Assembly: GCF_018919205.1 (NCBI RefSeq)
Contig: NZ_JAHLQN010000001.1
Span: 1,054,001 to 1,118,000, forward strand
Reading direction: 5' to 3'
DNA: 64,000 nt
From: Dysosmobacter acutus
GTDB lineage: Bacteria; Bacillota; Clostridia; Oscillospirales; Oscillospiraceae
Each line of letters begins with the position of its first letter. Positions within the stretch are counted from its first letter, which is position 1. The notes under the pieces were generated by a model, which was given only the letters and a program-made list of their open reading frames with translations, searched no databases and was not told where the DNA came from. Below are positions 1-7,749 of the stretch, piece by piece. Position numbers and translations under genes: made by a program.

Positions 1-20
1 GAGAGCGCTTTCTGAATAGA

Positions 21-59
21 AAAAGCCGGCCAAATCCAACGGATTTGGCCGGCTTTTTT
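21..59. terminator. Bidirectional intrinsic terminator
   Basis: A perfect 13-bp stem (25-37 with 41-53, loop AAC) is flanked by an A-run on the left and six T on the right. It can therefore stop transcription in both directions. It ends the leftward zinc-ribbon gene at 70-486 and probably also a gene entering from the left of the window. Confidence 0.85.
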
Positions 60-69
60 GTGTCCCTGC

Positions 70-486
70 TTACTCGCCCATGGGCGCGCCGCACTGGGGG
101 CAGAACTTGCTGTCGGAGGCTGCTCCGCAGATGGGGCAGACCTTCATGTCCGAAGGCGCGGGGACCTCCTCTTCCGGATCCTCCTGCTTCTGGGGCTTGC
201 TGGACTCCAGCTCGGCGATTTTTCTCTTGGACTCCTCAATGGTGTCCACCAGATCCTTCACCGCGTCGGGCACCTCGCCGTCGTATTCAGAGACAAACCA
301 TTCGCCGATGGTCTTGTAGTTCTTTTCGATCTCGCGCTGCTCGCTGACAATGGCCATGTTGATTCTGGCCAGCTCTGCGGCGGCCTGGGCTTTTTCTCCG
401 GCGACAGAAGCGGCTACCTTGGCCTTTTCTGTGGCAACTGCGGCGACTTCCTGGGCCTTTTTACCCAACTCATTAAAAAATGCCAT
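70..486 (-). CDS. Small coiled-coil protein with C-terminal zinc ribbon
   Basis: This 138-residue soluble protein has two visible parts. Residues about 5-95 are alanine-, glutamate- and lysine-rich and look like a long helix or coiled coil. The last 25 residues carry CPICGA and CPQCGA, the paired CxxC knuckles of a zinc ribbon. A GGAG site lies about 9 nt before the ATG, and a terminator follows directly, so it is probably monocistronic. Proteins with this layout are common and uncharacterised in Clostridia. I infer only a structural zinc site and possibly self-association; no enzymatic motif is visible. Confidence 0.8.
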   Translation of the reverse strand: MAFFNELGKKAQEVAAVATEKAKVAASVAGEKAQAAAELARINMAIVSEQREIEKNYKTIGEWFVSEYDGEVPDAVKDLVDTIEESKRKIAELESSKPQKQEDPEEEVPAPSDMKVCPICGAASDSKFCPQCGAPMGE

Positions 487-595
487 ACCGTGAAACTCCT
501 TTCAAGCCGCGGTTTTTATAAACCTCCGGCGCTCTTGATATGCTTCATGATAGCATACCCGTCCACGCAGTGCAATTGCGAATTTGTAAATTTTT

Positions 596-2086
596 CTACT
601 TCTCAATCCAGTTGCCCGCCCGGGCCACGGCCCGCTTCCACTGGCGGTAGTCCTCCTCGCAGGCGGCCTGCTCCCGCTGGGGAAGGAACACGTGCTGGCT
701 GCGGCGCAGCAAGGAGACCTCCTCCTGGTCCCGCCAGAGCCCGGAGGCCAGCCCGGCCAAAGCCGCCGCGCCAAAGGCAGTGGTCTCCACCATGGCGGGC
801 CGATCCACGGGGATGCGCAGCAGATCCGCCTGGGTCTGCATCAGAATGTCGCTGACCGAGGCGCCGCCGTCCACCCGCAGGCAGGTGACGGGCAGGTCCT
901 GGCGCATGGCGGAGAGCAGGTCCGTCACCTGATAGGCGATGGAGTCCAGTACGGCCCGGGCGATGTTGGCCTTTGTGGTGCCCCGGGTAAGGCCCACCAT
1001 GGCGCCCCGTGCGTACATATCCCAGTAGGGCGCGCCAAGCCCGGTAAAGGCCGGCACCACAAAGACGCCGCCGCTGTCCCGTACGCTCTCCGCCAACCGG
1101 TCGCACTCCGGCGCGCTGGAGATAAGCCCCAACTCGTCCCGCAGCCACTGGATGGTGCTACCCGCGTTGAACACGCTGCCCTCCAGGGCATAGGTGGTTT
1201 TGCCGCCGATGCTCCAGGCCACGGAGGTCACGAGGCCCGCCCGGGAGCGCACCGGGGTGCTCCCCACGTTCATCAGGGTAAAGCAGCCCGTGCCGTATGT
1301 ATTTTTTGCCTGGCCGGACTGGAAGCAGCCCTGGCCGAACAGCGCCGCGGCCTGGTCGCCCGCGCTGCCGCAGACGGGAATGCCGGCAAAGTCCTCCAGC
1401 TCCGCAAGGCCGGACTTGACCCTGCCGTAGCACTGGCAGGAGTCCACCGGACGGGGGAGCATGGCCATGGGAATGCCAAGCGCATGGCACAGCGACTCGT
1501 CCCAGCGGAGATTTCGGATGTCGAAGAGCATGGTGCGGGAGGCGTTGGAGTAGTCGGTGACGTGCTCTCCCGTCAGATTCCAGATCAGCCATGAGTCCAC
1601 CGTGCCGCAGAGAAGCTCCCCGCGCTCCGCCCGGGCCCTGGCGCCGGGGATGGCGTCTAAGATCCATTTGATCTTGGTGCCGGAGAAATAGGCGTCAATG
1701 AGCAGCCCCGTGGTCTCCGCCACCTGTTCAGCCAGCCCCTGGGCCTTCAGCTGGTCGCACAGCGCGGCGGTGCGGCGGCACTGCCAGACGATGGCGTTGT
1801 AAACCGGCTTACCGGTTTTGCGGTCCCAGAGGATGGTGGTCTCCCGCTGATTGGTGATGCCGATGCCGGCGATGCCGTGGGGGTCCACATGGGCCGAGCG
1901 GACGGCCTCCGCCATGGCCCGGCGCTCCGTGACCCAGATTTCCAGGGGGTTGTGCTCCACCCAGCCGGGCTGGGGGTAGATCTGGTGAAAGGGATATTGG
2001 GCCTTGGAGACAATCTCCCCCCGCCGGTCAAAGAGAATTGCCCGGGAACTGGTGGTCCCCTGGTCCAGGGACAGGATGTAGTCCAA
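596..2086 (-). CDS. glpK: Glycerol kinase
   Basis: ATP-dependent glycerol kinase makes sn-glycerol 3-phosphate in the cytoplasm. The N-terminus ([18 protein letters not shown]) is the FGGY-kinase phosphate-binding signature, and [24 protein letters not shown] is the typical GlpK central segment. I start it at the TTG at 2086, which follows an AGGTGA ribosome site and gives 496 residues, the usual length. The open frame continues 34 codons further upstream, but that extension is unlike any GlpK. No glpF or glpD is adjacent, so the gene seems to stand alone. Family assignment is very secure. Confidence 0.96.
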   Translation of the reverse strand: MDYILSLDQGTTSSRAILFDRRGEIVSKAQYPFHQIYPQPGWVEHNPLEIWVTERRAMAEAVRSAHVDPHGIAGIGITNQRETTILWDRKTGKPVYNAIVWQCRRTAALCDQLKAQGLAEQVAETTGLLIDAYFSGTKIKWILDAIPGARARAERGELLCGTVDSWLIWNLTGEHVTDYSNASRTMLFDIRNLRWDESLCHALGIPMAMLPRPVDSCQCYGRVKSGLAELEDFAGIPVCGSAGDQAAALFGQGCFQSGQAKNTYGTGCFTLMNVGSTPVRSRAGLVTSVAWSIGGKTTYALEGSVFNAGSTIQWLRDELGLISSAPECDRLAESVRDSGGVFVVPAFTGLGAPYWDMYARGAMVGLTRGTTKANIARAVLDSIAYQVTDLLSAMRQDLPVTCLRVDGGASVSDILMQTQADLLRIPVDRPAMVETTAFGAAALAGLASGLWRDQEEVSLLRRSQHVFLPQREQAACEEDYRQWKRAVARAGNWIEK

Positions 2087-2144
2087 AAAATCACCTTGCC
2101 TTTCCTTCGGCTGCGCGGCCGCCGCAAAAGCGTGTAAGCCACGG

Positions 2145-2173
2145 TTTCCTCCACGGGAGATTTGTGGTATAAT
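2145..2173 (+). promoter_or_regulatory. Possible promoter for the rightward hydrolase gene
   Basis: A perfect TATAAT (2168-2173) lies 17 bp after a poor -35 (TTTCCT) in the divergent interval between glpK and the hydrolase gene at 2317. The leader would be about 140 nt. The -35 is weak, so confidence is low. Confidence 0.35.
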
Positions 2174-2316
2174 GACCGCATACAGCAACGATGCCCGATT
2201 TTATGAAGATGCCGCGGCGGCACGGCGCCTGTGGCGTCATAGCCGCGTTGCGGCCATGGAACCGACACAATGACGGCCCTTTGCGGCTATTGTAACACAG
2301 GGAGGCTTGATTTTCC

Positions 2317-3261
2317 ATGACAAAACGTGAATTCACCTACCCCTCCCGGAATGGGACCGCCCAAATCCACGCGGTGGAGTGGCTGCCCGAGGGAGAGATC
2401 ACCGGCGTGCTGCAGATTTCCCACGGCGTGGCGGAGTATATCGAACGGTATGAGCCCTTTGTCCGGTTTTTGACGGAGGGGGGGATCGCGGTGGCGGGCA
2501 ACGACCACCTGGGCCACGGGCTTTCCGTGGAACCGGGCGGACCCCGGCTGTACTTTGGGCCAAAGGGCAGCTGGCAGAGCGTGGTGGACGACCTCTACAC
2601 CCTCTACGGGATGGAGAAAAAGCGCTTTCCGGGCCTGCCCTACTTTCTCTTGGGACACTCCATGGGCTCTTTTCTGGCCCGCACCTACCTGATCCGATAC
2701 CCCGGGACCGTGGATGGGGCCATTGTGATGGGCACCGGCCAGATGGTGCCGCCCATGGTGGCCGCGGGACGTGCCGTTGCCGCCGCGGAAGGGCGCCGGG
2801 TGGGCTGGGACAAGATGAGCCCTGTGGTGGAAAAACTGGCTTTCGGCGCCTACAACAAGGTTTTTGCGCCCAACCGGACGGAGTATGACTGGCTCTCCGT
2901 GAACGAGGAGAACGTGGACGCCTACATCGCCGATGAGCTTTGCGGCGGCAACGCCACCGTGGGACTGTTCCGGGAGATGCTGGGCGGCATCCGCTTCATC
3001 ACCGACCGGGACAACCTGAGGCGGATGAACATGAATACCCCCATTTTGTTTCTCTCCGGAGAGAAGGACCCGGTGGGGGAGTGCGGCAGGGGAGTGCGCC
3101 GGGCCTATGAGAGCTTTCGCCGCGCGGGGGTGCGTCAGGTGGAGCTGAAGCTCTATCCGGGGCTGCGCCACGAGATTCTCAATGAATCCTGCCGGGAGGA
3201 CGTTTACGGGGACATCCTCCGGTGGCTGAAGAACAACATAGACAAAATAAGGATGGGATAG
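2317..3261 (+). CDS. Alpha/beta hydrolase (serine lipase / monoacylglycerol lipase-like)
   Basis: This 314-residue protein has the serine-aminopeptidase S33 / lysophospholipase fold. It shows an oxyanion-side HG (residues 36-37), the NDHLGHGLS segment near 62-70, the nucleophile elbow GHSMG (Ser115), an acid in SGEKDP near 250, and a histidine in LRHEILNE near 290. GGGAGG lies about 11 nt before the ATG. Family members hydrolyse acylglycerols or lysophospholipids. A link to the neighbouring glycerol kinase (glycerol released from lipids, then phosphorylated) is plausible but inferred. The true substrate is unknown. Confidence 0.88.
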   Translation: MTKREFTYPSRNGTAQIHAVEWLPEGEITGVLQISHGVAEYIERYEPFVRFLTEGGIAVAGNDHLGHGLSVEPGGPRLYFGPKGSWQSVVDDLYTLYGMEKKRFPGLPYFLLGHSMGSFLARTYLIRYPGTVDGAIVMGTGQMVPPMVAAGRAVAAAEGRRVGWDKMSPVVEKLAFGAYNKVFAPNRTEYDWLSVNEENVDAYIADELCGGNATVGLFREMLGGIRFITDRDNLRRMNMNTPILFLSGEKDPVGECGRGVRRAYESFRRAGVRQVELKLYPGLRHEILNESCREDVYGDILRWLKNNIDKIRMG

Positions 3262-3262
3262 C

Positions 3263-3997
3263 ATGACAAAGCGGCGTACACGGCAATATTATGTAGTCTG
3301 CCTGATGGCACGGATAGCGGCGTTCGGCGCATTGATCGTCTATGGGGCGGATTACGCCCTGCAAGAGGACCTGTACGCCGGATTGGGACATTTTTCTTTC
3401 CTGAGCGTGCTGTGGCTGGCGCTGATGGCCTCCATGGCCTTCCGGCTGTTCCCCTCAAAAATCGAGAGCATGGGATGCCAGAAGGAGTTTGCCGCCCGCT
3501 GCCGCCCCACGGGCAGGGCGCCGGAGCCGTCGGAGATCCGTCAGGCGAACCGGGGCGCGTGGTGGGTGCTGCTCACCTGGACGGGGGTGAACATCCTCTT
3601 TTTCCTTGGCTATGCCCTGAAGTGGTACGACGAGAGGGTGCTTCTGTGCCTGGCCGGATTTTACGGTGTGTGCGACATCGTCTGCATCCTCTTTTACTGT
3701 CCGTTCCAGTCCTGGATGATGCACAACCGCTGCTGCACCACCTGCCGGATCTACAACTGGGACTATCTGATGCTGTGCACGCCCCTGCTGGCCATCCGCA
3801 GCTTCTACACCTGGTCCGCCTGCGCGTTGGCGGCGGTGATCTTCCTGCGCTGGGAGATCGTCTACCACCGCAGTCCGGAGCGTTTTTTTGAAAGCAGCAA
3901 CGACTCGCTCAAATGCAGCCAGTGCCAGGAGCAGCTGTGCGCCTACAAGCGCCGTCTCACAGCTGCCGGGAAACGGAATACAGCCGATGAACATTGA
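3263..3997 (+). CDS. Uncharacterised cysteine-rich membrane protein
   Basis: I do not recognise this 244-residue protein. It has about five or six hydrophobic segments (near 12-30, 42-60, 97-115, 124-142, 160-190) and two cysteine clusters on polar stretches: RCCTTC near 155-160 and CSQCQEQLC near the C-terminus. The clusters could bind metal. The ATG follows the hydrolase stop by one base, so the two genes are probably cotranscribed and translationally coupled. Its 3' end overlaps the end of the convergent gene by 41 bp. Confidence 0.7.
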   Translation: MTKRRTRQYYVVCLMARIAAFGALIVYGADYALQEDLYAGLGHFSFLSVLWLALMASMAFRLFPSKIESMGCQKEFAARCRPTGRAPEPSEIRQANRGAWWVLLTWTGVNILFFLGYALKWYDERVLLCLAGFYGVCDIVCILFYCPFQSWMMHNRCCTTCRIYNWDYLMLCTPLLAIRSFYTWSACALAAVIFLRWEIVYHRSPERFFESSNDSLKCSQCQEQLCAYKRRLTAAGKRNTADEH

Positions 3998-4499
3998 GCA
4001 TCTCCGTGTCGTGATAGAGGGATAAAAGCCGCGCCGAGAAGACGAGGTCCGCCGTCAAAAGGAGCAGGGCCCCATAGGTGGCCCAGTCCGGAATGCGAAA
4101 GGCCACAATCTGAATGAAGGGCTGGAGAAAGACCACGGCCACTGTGGTGAGGACGCCCCAGATCAGGGAAAAGGGGACGCAGACCCGGCCCCTTATAGTT
4201 CCAAAGGTGCCGGAATAGTCCCAGAAACAGACGCCGAAAACTGTGTCGTAGAACCAGTGGACGGCGTATTCCACCGCCGTGGCGGTGAGCGTTCCCCAGA
4301 AGAAGAGATGGTAGGGCGAGCGGATCAGCTCTTCGGGCAGCGACAGCACCGCCGCCATGCCCAGTCCGTAGACGGGACACAGCGGCAGCAGCAAAAACCC
4401 TTTCCGGTTTTGCTTTTTCGCGTGGGTGGCTTTGGCAAACACTTTTTCCAGGCCGTAGCCCAAGAGACTATATATGAGAAAATACCAGAAAAACGGCAT
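3957..4499 (-). CDS. Putative ABC-transporter type IV membrane protein (PF06541-like)
   Basis: This 180-residue protein has about five membrane segments. It carries the family hallmarks: an N-terminal FWYFLIYSLLGYGLEK helix, CPVYGLG, the long TATAVEYAVHWFYDTVFG stretch and FSLIWG. The family is annotated as a putative transporter, but its function is unknown. I start it at the ATG at 4499, behind a GGGAGGGA site, rather than 23 codons upstream where the sequence is not membrane-like and crosses toward the divergent gene. It overlaps the convergent neighbour's 3' end. Confidence 0.85.
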   Translation of the reverse strand: MPFFWYFLIYSLLGYGLEKVFAKATHAKKQNRKGFLLLPLCPVYGLGMAAVLSLPEELIRSPYHLFFWGTLTATAVEYAVHWFYDTVFGVCFWDYSGTFGTIRGRVCVPFSLIWGVLTTVAVVFLQPFIQIVAFRIPDWATYGALLLLTADLVFSARLLSLYHDTEMLNVHRLYSVSRQL

Positions 4500-4560
4500 G
4501 CAGTTCCCTCCCGGCCTATTGTGCCCGGAGCGGGGGCGAACATGCGGAGCGGAGTGAGAA

Positions 4561-5130
4561 ATGGACAATTGGAATGATTTGAAAAAGGAATGCCTCGCCT
4601 GTCAGGCCTGCGCCCTGTCCGCCGGCCGCAGTCACGTGGTATTCGGCGACGGCAGCGAGAGCGCGGAAGTCCTTTTGGTGGGTGAGGGACCAGGCGCCAA
4701 CGAAGATGAGCAGGGCCTGCCCTTTGTGGGCAAGGCCGGCAAGCTGTTGGACGACATGCTGGCCATGATCCACCTGGACCGCACCAAGGTCTACATCACC
4801 AACACCGTCAAGTGTCGCCCGCCGGAGAACCGGGACCCCATGAATGTGGAGCAGGCCGCGTGCCTTGGCTGGCTGCGCCGCCAGACCGCCCTGCTCAGGC
4901 CGAAGATCGTGGTCTGCCTGGGGCGCATCGCCGCAGCGGAACTCATCAAGCCGGATTTTAAGATCACCCGGGAACACGGCCAGTGGTTTGAGAAAAACGG
5001 CGTGTATCTGACCGCCCTCTACCATCCCTCCGCGCTGCTGCGGGACCCGTCTAAGCGGCCCGACACCTTTGAGGACCTGAAGGCGATTCAGGCAAAAATT
5101 CGTCAGGTCTGCCAGCGGACGGCGGTGTAA
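4561..5130 (+). CDS. Uracil-DNA glycosylase, family 4 (Fe-S type)
   Basis: The enzyme excises uracil from DNA as the first step of base-excision repair. The 189-residue protein has the family-4/5 layout: an N-terminal CxxC cluster (CLACQAC, residues 11-17) with further cysteines near 83 and 100 that could complete a 4Fe-4S site, the catalytic-loop motif GEGPGANEDEQGLPFVG, and the C-terminal HPSALLRDP uracil-binding motif. It is transcribed divergently from the PF06541 gene with a 61-bp gap. It is followed by the independent bioY promoter. Confidence 0.93.
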   Translation: MDNWNDLKKECLACQACALSAGRSHVVFGDGSESAEVLLVGEGPGANEDEQGLPFVGKAGKLLDDMLAMIHLDRTKVYITNTVKCRPPENRDPMNVEQAACLGWLRRQTALLRPKIVVCLGRIAAAELIKPDFKITREHGQWFEKNGVYLTALYHPSALLRDPSKRPDTFEDLKAIQAKIRQVCQRTAV

Positions 5131-5145
5131 CGGTTGACAGCCAAG

Positions 5146-5199
5146 ATGTTAACTATTTATTTTAAATAGGTTGACAATGGGGTGGGCAGGTGGTATACT
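5146..5199 (+). promoter_or_regulatory. bioY promoter with overlapping BirA-type operator
   Basis: A near-consensus promoter is present: TTGACA at 5171-5176, exactly 17 bp, TATACT at 5194-5199. Overlapping its -35 is an imperfect inverted repeat: ATGTTAACT (5146-5154), 14 bp, GGTTGACAA (5169-5177). The half-site sequence and 14-bp gap match the biotin-operator pattern bound by BirA-biotinyl-AMP in Firmicutes. Repression when biotin is plentiful is inferred from position and family knowledge. Confidence 0.82.
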
Positions 5200-5229
5200 C
5201 CTTTCAGATCAAAAAGGGAGTTGAAAGAC

Positions 5230-5787
5230 ATGTCTGCTGTCGCTGTGGAAAAACCGAAGTGGAGTACCCGCGATATGGCCTATATCGCGGTGTTCGCCGT
5301 GCTGATTGCCGTCTGTTCCTGGATTGCCATTCCCACCACCGTGCCCTTTACCCTCCAGACCTTTGCCGTGTTTGCCTCGGTGGGGCTGTTGGGGGGCAGG
5401 CGGGGAACGCTGGCTGTGCTGGTGTACATCCTGTTGGGCGCTGTGGGAATCCCGGTGTTCGCGGGCTTCAGCGGGGGAATTGGAATTCTGATGAGCACCA
5501 CCGGCGGATACATCCTTGGCTTTTTAGGTTCCGCGCTGCTCTATTGGGCCATCACCGCCCGGTTCGGTACAAAGACGGCTGTCCAGGCCGCCGCCATGGT
5601 GCTGGGCCTTGCGGTCTGCTATGCCTCTGGCACGCTTTGGTTTATGCAGGTCTACGCCAGAACCTCCGGGCCGGTGGGGCTGACGGCCGCCCTGGGCTGG
5701 TGCGTGATCCCCTTCATTGTGCCGGACCTGTGCAAGATCGCGCTGGCTCTGTGGCTGAGCCGCCGGCTGGGCCGCCATGTCAAATGA
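5230..5787 (+). CDS. bioY: Biotin transporter BioY (ECF S-component)
   Basis: BioY binds biotin in the membrane and works alone or with the shared ECF energising module; no ecfA/ecfT is present here. The 185-residue protein has about six membrane helices. It shows the family signatures VPFTLQTFAVFASVGLLGGRRG and a glycine-rich TTGGYILGF segment. The ATG at 5230 follows a GGGAG site; an upstream in-frame ATG at 5182 would fall inside the promoter. The BirA-type operator upstream supports the specificity for biotin. Confidence 0.94.
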   Translation: MSAVAVEKPKWSTRDMAYIAVFAVLIAVCSWIAIPTTVPFTLQTFAVFASVGLLGGRRGTLAVLVYILLGAVGIPVFAGFSGGIGILMSTTGGYILGFLGSALLYWAITARFGTKTAVQAAAMVLGLAVCYASGTLWFMQVYARTSGPVGLTAALGWCVIPFIVPDLCKIALALWLSRRLGRHVK

Positions 5788-6142
5788 GCTGCGGCCCCAC
5801 CACGCCCTGTGCCTCCGGTTTTTTGAGGGGAAGGGGTACAGCAAGGGGTTTACCGCCCACATGGCCCAAGTCCATGGGGAACTGACGGAGGATGCGTTGG
5901 TATACCTCACCGCGGGGGAGGATGTGATCTGCGCCTTCTGTCCCAACAGCGGCACCGGCTGTCCCGACGCCGCCCGGTACGACCGGACGGTACTGGAGCT
6001 GTGCGGATTGTCACCGGGTGAGACGCTGACTTGGGGCCGGTTTTCCAAGCTGGTCCGCCGCAGGATTTTGGCGGAGGGAAAGCTGAGCCAGGTCTGCGGC
6101 GACTGCCAGTGGGCACATGTATGCGGGTCAAAACAGATATGA
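5777..6142 (+). CDS. DUF1284 family protein
   Basis: This 121-residue protein begins LRPHHALCLRFFEGKGY, the signature of DUF1284. It contains several cysteines (CAFCPNSGTGC, CGDCQW, VCGSK) that could bind an iron-sulfur cluster or zinc. Its start overlaps the last 11 bases of bioY, so it is almost certainly cotranscribed and coupled to it. The family has no established function. Pairing with bioY suggests, but does not show, a link to biotin or iron-sulfur metabolism. Confidence 0.85.
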   Translation: MSNELRPHHALCLRFFEGKGYSKGFTAHMAQVHGELTEDALVYLTAGEDVICAFCPNSGTGCPDAARYDRTVLELCGLSPGETLTWGRFSKLVRRRILAEGKLSQVCGDCQWAHVCGSKQI

Positions 6143-6224
6143 GACGGCTCTTTGGGCTGCTTTGCGGCATATAATGTGCCGCCGCAGCTGGGTTTGAACC
6201 GTCGGGCGCGCATCGATAGGAAAT

Positions 6225-6255
6225 AAAAAAGCGGCTGCAATGCAGCCGCTTTTTT
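6225..6255. terminator. Bidirectional intrinsic terminator
   Basis: A GC-rich hairpin (6231-6249) is flanked by A6 on the left and T6 on the right. It separates the bioY operon from the leftward small gene at 6290-6511 and can serve both. Confidence 0.85.
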
Positions 6256-6289
6256 ATTATCCGGAATCATGCGGACGCCGGCAGTCCGG

Positions 6290-6511
6290 TCATTTTTTGG
6301 GCACGTGGGAGGCAAGGTAGGCCTTGGCCTCCTCGCAGCTTTGAAAGTGGGGGGCGTTGCCAAACAAATACTGCAGCAGGTCGTTCCACTGGTTCAGGGG
6401 AAAATCAGACCGCTCCAGCACCGGATCGATGCGGATGGTGCCCGGATCCCGATACCGCAGGTCCGAAATCAGGCAGTGATTGCTGCGCGCAAGGTATTCC
6501 AGCAAATCCAT
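6290..6511 (-). CDS. Small hypothetical protein
   Basis: This 73-residue soluble acidic protein has no motif I recognise. The start is the ATG at 6511 behind GGGAGG with about 6-nt spacing; a longer frame exists upstream but lacks such a site. It is divergent from the XRE regulator at 6681 and shares with it a 169-bp AT-rich control region, which hints that the regulator may also control it. Confidence 0.65.
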   Translation of the reverse strand: MDLLEYLARSNHCLISDLRYRDPGTIRIDPVLERSDFPLNQWNDLLQYLFGNAPHFQSCEEAKAYLASHVPKK

Positions 6512-6584
6512 GGTATCCTCCCATAAAATTACAGTTGCACAGGTCAAACATTTTAACATATTATGAGCTTTTTCTCCAAAAAAG

Positions 6585-6652
6585 TCAAGTTTTAATCTTC
6601 TGTCTCAAGTTTTAAAATGGTTATTGTTCCGAATTGAAATGGATACTATAAA
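6585..6652 (+). promoter_or_regulatory. Promoter with upstream direct repeats (candidate XRE operator)
   Basis: Two identical 11-mers TCAAGTTTTAA lie at 6585-6595 and 6605-6615, exactly 20 bp apart, so on the same DNA face. They are followed by a candidate promoter: TTGTTC (6624-6629), 17 bp, TATAAA (6647-6652). This fits an autoregulated XRE gene. Regulator binding is inferred. Confidence 0.55.
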
Positions 6653-6680
6653 GGGGGAGACGCAGACAGGAGGAAACCGG

Positions 6681-7010
6681 ATGACCTATGATACAAAGCT
6701 GATCGGCAGCAGGCTGAAGCAGGCGCGAAAGGCAAAGCACTACACCCAGGACTATGTATCCGCCCAGGCCAACATCGGGGAGAAATTCCTCAGCCAGATT
6801 GAACGAGGAAAAGCCGGACTGTCTGTGCAGACACTGCTGTCGCTGTGTGAGATTCTGGAAGTAAGTCCCAATTCCATCCTGCTGGCGCAGAGCGATCTGT
6901 CAGATTCCCGGCTGGAGGAGTTGATGGGCCAGCTGACGCCCCGGCAGCGTCAGGACGCGGAGGCCATTTTAACGGTATTTGTGCGCAACTGTCTGGAAAA
7001 GGAAAAATAA
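6681..7010 (+). CDS. XRE-family transcriptional regulator
   Basis: This is a 109-residue DNA-binding protein. Residues about 6-60 form a classic XRE/Cro helix-turn-helix (GSRLKQARKAKHYTQDYVSAQANIGEKFLSQIERG, shown here in pieces: KQARKAK, SQIERGK, LCEILEVSP). The C-terminal 45 residues are short and lack a ligand domain. AGGAGG lies 7 nt before the ATG. Probable autoregulation through the repeats just upstream is inferred. Confidence 0.88.
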   Translation: MTYDTKLIGSRLKQARKAKHYTQDYVSAQANIGEKFLSQIERGKAGLSVQTLLSLCEILEVSPNSILLAQSDLSDSRLEELMGQLTPRQRQDAEAILTVFVRNCLEKEK

Positions 7011-7011
7011 A

Positions 7012-7046
7012 GTCGTGGGAAACAGGCTGTTTCCCGCGGCTTATTG
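7012..7046 (+). terminator. Intrinsic terminator after XRE gene
   Basis: A 13-bp stem with G-U pairs (7012-7024 with 7028-7040, loop GGC) is followed by TTATT. It lies directly after the XRE stop codon. Confidence 0.6.
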
Positions 7047-7070
7047 CTGTACCGGCTCCTTAGTAGAGGG

Positions 7071-7631
7071 TCAGAGCTTCCGGTACTGGTACAGCAGATG
7101 CATGCGTACGGTGGCGTTGCTCCGGTTTTCCACCTGAAAGGGTTGATCGGCGTCAAAGCGGATGGCGTCCCATTCCATCAGCCGGCAGAGCTCCCCGCCC
7201 ACCGTCACCTCGGCCGTGCCGGACAGCACGGTCAGATAGGCGGTGCAGCCGGGCACCCGGGGCTCCGGCGCAAAGCACCCGCTGATGAAGATGTCCACGT
7301 GGCTGCTCTCCAGTCGGGAGCGCTCGTCAAAGTAGAAGATGGGCCGCTGGACCACCTTACCGCCGTCCAGCCGGATCGGCTTTCGTTCTATCTCCGGCGC
7401 AAGCAGCACCTCTTTGCTCTCCCGGCTCTCCACCAACTGTTCCACGGAGACCTTCAGCGCACCGGCGATCTTGCCCAGGGTGGCCACCGAAGGGTTGGCC
7501 TCGCCTCGCTCGATCTGGCCCAGCATGCTTTTCGATACGCCGGACTCCCGGGCGGTGCGCTCCAGACTCATCTTCTGTATCTTTCGCAGCCGCTTGACAT
7601 TTTCCGCCACAAATTCGTTGATCTCTGCCAT
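7071..7631 (-). CDS. XRE-cupin transcriptional regulator
   Basis: This 186-residue protein has two domains. The N-terminal helix-turn-helix spans about 8-62 (VKRLRKIQKMSLERTARESG, then SKSMLGQIERGEANPS). The C-terminal cupin spans about 105-180 (HVDIFISGCFAPEP, LSGTAEVTVGGE). Such regulators usually sense a small metabolite. The ATG at 7631 has AGGTG upstream; a longer reading frame exists but its extra N-terminus is not domain-like. An AT-rich inverted repeat (ATAAT at 7653-7657, ATTAT at 7665-7669) in its promoter region is a possible operator. The regulated genes cannot be told from this window. Confidence 0.88.
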   Translation of the reverse strand: MAEINEFVAENVKRLRKIQKMSLERTARESGVSKSMLGQIERGEANPSVATLGKIAGALKVSVEQLVESRESKEVLLAPEIERKPIRLDGGKVVQRPIFYFDERSRLESSHVDIFISGCFAPEPRVPGCTAYLTVLSGTAEVTVGGELCRLMEWDAIRFDADQPFQVENRSNATVRMHLLYQYRKL

Positions 7632-7702
7632 AATGCACCTACTTTGATTGATATAATATCGAAAATTATCATTATAGTACGCTTTTTGTAAAATCATGTC
7701 AA

Positions 7703-7740
7703 GAAAAAGCCTCCTCTGGAATACTCCAGAGGAGGCTTTA
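7703..7740 (-). terminator. Terminator after cysE-cysS operon
   Basis: A perfect 12-bp stem (7709-7720 with 7725-7736, loop ATAC) is followed, in the leftward direction, by five T. It ends the cysE-cysS transcript. It also has a short T-run on the plus strand. Confidence 0.85.
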
Positions 7741-7749
7741 TTTGCCGCG

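Noticed and set aside
692-1594. A 300-codon open frame on the plus strand opposite glpK
   Set aside because: It is antisense to a certain glycerol kinase gene, has no ribosome site and its protein is arginine/histidine/glycine-rich without domains. It is a by-product of high GC.
2287-3264. A long minus-strand frame opposite the alpha/beta hydrolase
   Set aside because: The plus-strand frame has the full hydrolase motifs and a good start; the antisense frame has no recognisable protein.
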